From NCBI GenBank assembly GCA_002923335.1, contig BEHZ01000032.1:1-14917 (forward strand): DNA of 14,917 nucleotides. The letters are read 5' to 3'. This DNA is from a bacterium HR23 (lineage in GTDB: Bacteria > Chloroflexota > Dehalococcoidia > Lucifugimonadales > HRBIN23). A program made the translations under genes and the position numbers. A model generated the notes under the pieces. That model had not been told where the DNA came from, made no database searches, and worked only from the letters and a program-made list of their open reading frames with translations. This document shows positions 12,228 through 14,917 of this stretch, in pieces (the first letter of the stretch is position 1; each line of letters starts with the position of its first letter).

Positions 12228-14917
12228 ATGCTGGAAGGTGCCGATGCCCTCCTCGCAGAACCGTGGGCCGCGCTGGACCTGGAGACCACGGGCCTTGACC
12301 CCGCCCACGACGCCATTATTGAGGTGGGGGCGGTGCGCTTCCAGGGCTCCCGGGTGCTGGACGCCTTCTCCAGCCTGGTGAACCCCTATCGCCCCATCCC
12401 GCCGGAGGTGGAGCGCCTTACGGGCATCACCAGCCGGGCGGTGGCCGATGCCCCGCCCTTCGCCCTGGTAGCGGGGCGTCTGCTGGAGTTTTTGGGGCGT
12501 GTCCCCGTGGTGGTCGGGCACAACCTCGCCTTTGACCTCTCCTTCCTGGAGCGGGCGGGGGTGCGCCTCCCGGCCCTGGGGGTGGACACTCAGGAACTAG
12601 CGGAGGTGCTCTTCCCCCGTGGCCCTTACAGCCTGGGCGCTCTCGCCTTGGCTCACGGTATCCTTTTGCGCCGTGCCCACCGTGCGGAGGAGGACGCTCG
12701 TGCTACCGCCTTGCTCTTCTCCGCCCTATGGGAGCGCCTGTTGTCCTTGGACCCCTCCCAGGTGGCCGAGTGGCGTCGCCTGGCGAGCCTGGGGGGACGC
12801 CCTCTGGGGCGTCTGCTGGCGGTGGCCGAGGCGGTGCAGGCCCGGCAGGGGATCCGCCCCCGCTTTGGCCCGGGGGGAGTAGATACCGACCACCTGACCC
12901 GACGCCTGGCTATCGCCTCTGTCCCCCGCTCTCGCCAGCGCCCTCTGCCCCCCACGGTGGAGACGGTGCGCACCCTCCTGGCGTCCGACGGCCCTTGCGC
13001 CCGCCTGCTGGGGAGTTGGGAGCACCGCCCCCAGCAGGGCGAGATGGCCTGTGCCGTCCTGCAGGCCCTGCAGGAGGGGCGTATCCTTCTGGCGGAGGCG
13101 GGCACCGGCGTGGGGAAGAGCCTAGCCTACCTCATCCCTTCAGCCCTCCTTGCCCTGGAACGGGGGGAGCCAGTAGTGGTCTCCACCGCCACCGTCAGCC
13201 TGCAGGAGCAGTTGGTGCAGAAGGACCTGCCCTTGGTGGCCAAGGCTCTGGAGATGGCCGGCTCGCCTGCCCTGCGGTGGGCGCTTCTGAAGGGGAGGGG
13301 GCATTACCTCTGCCTGCGCCGTTTCGCCTACTGGCGCAACGCTTCCCACCTCTCCCCCGATATGGCCCATCTCCTGGCACGGGTTACCCTCTGGCTGGAG
13401 CAGACCGCCACCGGCGACCGGGCGGAACTGACCCTTGCCCCCCGCCAGGCCTCCCTGTGGGGAGACCTGTCGGCCCAGGGGGCGGTGTCGTGTCCGGATG
13501 GGCGTGGCCCTTGCTTCCTGGAGTCCGCCCGCACCCGTGCGGACAACGCCCACATCATCGTGGTGAACCATGCCCTCCTTCTGCGTGCTTCCGTTTTGGA
13601 GGGCGGACTGCTCCCCTCCTATCGCTACCTCATTGTGGATGAGGCCCACCACCTGGCCGAGGAAGCCACTCGTCAGTTCGGTGTCCGCGTGGAGCAAGGG
13701 GGGGTGGATGCCCTGCTGGGGAACCTGGTGGGGCCCGGCGGGCTGGCTGTATCGGCCGTTTCTGCCTACCGCCCTTCTCGGGCCCGTGAAGACCGACGCC
13801 GGCAAACGGAGGCCTGTGCCCAGGCGCTGGAGCGGGCGGTGAGGCGTGCCCAGGAGGCCTGGGCAACCCTCTGCCAGGGCGCCCTGGCTTTCGCCGGCCA
13901 GCATCAGCAAGGGACCGCCGAGGCCAGCACCGAGGTGGCCATTACTCCGGAGCGCCGTCGGGAGCGTGCCTGGGCATCCCTGTTGGCCGGATGGGAGAGC
14001 GTCCGCTTGGCTTTGCGGGGGGTGGAGGACGCCCTCAACGCCCTTCACGCCTCCCTGGAGGGGCTGGAGCAGGCGGGTCTACATAACTACGAGGCATTGG
14101 TGGCAGAGGCGCAGGGCCGGGCACAGGAGGTGCGGGAAGTGCTCCAGGGGCTGGCCACCTTCTTCAACCCTCACCGCTCCGATACGATCTATTGGCTGGA
14201 GGCCGGCAACAGCGACCTGGCCTTCGTTTGTGCCCCTCTGCAAGTGGGGCCGATTCTGCAGGAGCGCCTGTTCAAGGGACTTGCAGGGGCGGTGCTCACC
14301 AGCGCCACCCTCTCCGTAGCGGGGGATATGGCTCCCATTGCCAACGACCTGGCCCTGCCCGACGCCCGGCAACTGGTGTTAGGCTCTCCTTTTGATTACC
14401 GCACTCAGGTGGCCGTGGTGGTGCCCACCGACCTTCCGGAGCCAGAGCGGGGGGAATACCCTCTCAGGGTGCCCCAAGTCCTGGCCAGCATCGCCCTCTC
14501 TGCCGGGGGCCATACCCTGGTCCTCTTCACCTCTCATAGCGCCTTACGGCATACCGCCGCTAGCCTGCGCCCCCTTCTCGCCTCTGCCGGTATCCGTGTT
14601 CTCGCCCAGGGGATAGACGGCACCCCCCAGCAGGTGGTAGAGCAGTTTACCCGGGAGGAGAAGGCCATTTTGTTGGCCACCGCCAGCCTTTGGGAGGGGT
14701 TGGACCTGCCGGCGGGGAGCCTGCGGGTGCTGGTGCTGGCCCGTCTTCCTTTCGCCGTGCCGACCAGCCCCCTCTATTCCGCCCGTGCCCAGTTATATAG
14801 CGACCCCTTCCGGGAGTATGCCCTCCCTCAGGCTATCCTGCGCTTTCGCCAGGGGTTTGGCCGTCTGGTGCGTCGGCGCTCCGACCGGGGGGCGGTGGTG
14901 GTGCTGGACAGCAGGGT
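12228..14917 (+). CDS. dinG: DinG-type 3'-5' exonuclease/ATP-dependent helicase, truncated by the window end
   Basis: The frame is open from 12228 to the window end (896 residues visible); the gene is nearly complete. The N-terminal DEDDh exonuclease domain has Asp17 and Glu19 (LDLETTG), Asp103 (GHNLAFD), and His151/Asp156. The XPD/DinG-like superfamily 2 helicase follows: Walker A GTGVGKS with Lys297, DEAH box LIVDEAHH from Asp471, SATL, and motif VI QGFGRLVRR from Gln875. This order is that of B. subtilis and S. aureus DinG. Between Walker A and the DEAH box only three cysteines (362, 422, 429) are at Fe-S-type positions. The likely role is DNA repair or removal of recombination or R-loop intermediates. 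The ATG at 12228 has GGGGGAG just upstream; an in-frame ATG 18 bases earlier has none. Confidence 0.95.
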   Translation, partial: MLEGADALLAEPWAALDLETTGLDPAHDAIIEVGAVRFQGSRVLDAFSSLVNPYRPIPPEVERLTGITSRAVADAPPFALVAGRLLEFLGRVPVVVGHNLAFDLSFLERAGVRLPALGVDTQELAEVLFPRGPYSLGALALAHGILLRRAHRAEEDARATALLFSALWERLLSLDPSQVAEWRRLASLGGRPLGRLLAVAEAVQARQGIRPRFGPGGVDTDHLTRRLAIASVPRSRQRPLPPTVETVRTLLASDGPCARLLGSWEHRPQQGEMACAVLQALQEGRILLAEAGTGVGKSLAYLIPSALLALERGEPVVVSTATVSLQEQLVQKDLPLVAKALEMAGSPALRWALLKGRGHYLCLRRFAYWRNASHLSPDMAHLLARVTLWLEQTATGDRAELTLAPRQASLWGDLSAQGAVSCPDGRGPCFLESARTRADNAHIIVVNHALLLRASVLEGGLLPSYRYLIVDEAHHLAEEATRQFGVRVEQGGVDALLGNLVGPGGLAVSAVSAYRPSRAREDRRRQTEACAQALERAVRRAQEAWATLCQGALAFAGQHQQGTAEASTEVAITPERRRERAWASLLAGWESVRLALRGVEDALNALHASLEGLEQAGLHNYEALVAEAQGRAQEVREVLQGLATFFNPHRSDTIYWLEAGNSDLAFVCAPLQVGPILQERLFKGLAGAVLTSATLSVAGDMAPIANDLALPDARQLVLGSPFDYRTQVAVVVPTDLPEPERGEYPLRVPQVLASIALSAGGHTLVLFTSHSALRHTAASLRPLLASAGIRVLAQGIDGTPQQVVEQFTREEKAILLATASLWEGLDLPAGSLRVLVLARLPFAVPTSPLYSARAQLYSDPFREYALPQAILRFRQGFGRLVRRRSDRGAVVVLDSR

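Overview
The window is GC-rich bacterial DNA with tightly packed genes, strong GGAGG-type ribosome binding sites, several E. coli-like sigma-70 promoters (TTGACA or TTGACG, 17-nt spacer) and a tRNA with an encoded CCA end. The mix of many acyl-CoA paralogues, a thiolase-like protein with a DUF35 partner, and a DinG helicase carrying an exonuclease domain would fit a Chloroflexota bacterium (SAR202/Dehalococcoidia type). That placement is a weak inference; other high-GC lineages are not excluded.

Layout. (1) Bases 1-547, plus strand: the C-terminal part of a PP2C protein phosphatase, which meets the next operon tail to tail across a perfect hairpin. (2) 586-3987, minus strand: an operon of two MaoC-N-type hot-dog proteins, one canonical MaoC hydratase and two tandem MFE-2-like short-chain dehydrogenases, read from a promoter at 4025-4053. 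(3) 4112-5977, minus strand: a thiamine-thiazole operon (promoter, TPP riboswitch, thiG, thiE, thiS). (4) 5974-9900, minus strand: an operon read from a promoter at 9872-9900, encoding a thiolase-like protein without the usual nucleophilic cysteine, a DUF35 Zn-ribbon/OB-fold protein, an ArsC/LMW-PTP protein, a divergent crotonase, a 59-residue membrane protein and a canonical enoyl-CoA hydratase. (5) 9946-10749, minus strand: a third crotonase, divergent from (6) a plus-strand cupin whose stop codon lies inside tRNA-Ile(GAU). (7) 11397-12164, plus strand: a PHP-domain phosphoesterase. (8) 12228 to the window end, plus strand: a DinG-type exonuclease/helicase, nearly complete.

Working together: crotonases and hot-dog hydratases hydrate enoyl-CoAs, the MFE-2-like SDRs would oxidise the 3-hydroxyacyl-CoA, and the thiolase-like/DUF35 pair would cleave the product. 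The best candidate for something unusual is that the thiolase-like protein lacks its cysteine and sits with a stand-alone DUF35 and separate MaoC subunits. These are the parts that in actinobacterial steroid side-chain degradation form the ChsH1-ChsH2(DUF35)-Ltp2 hydratase/retro-aldolase. The substrate cannot be read from the sequence. No phage, insertion sequence, CRISPR array or recognisable defence system was seen, and no stretch over 300 bases lacks a gene.
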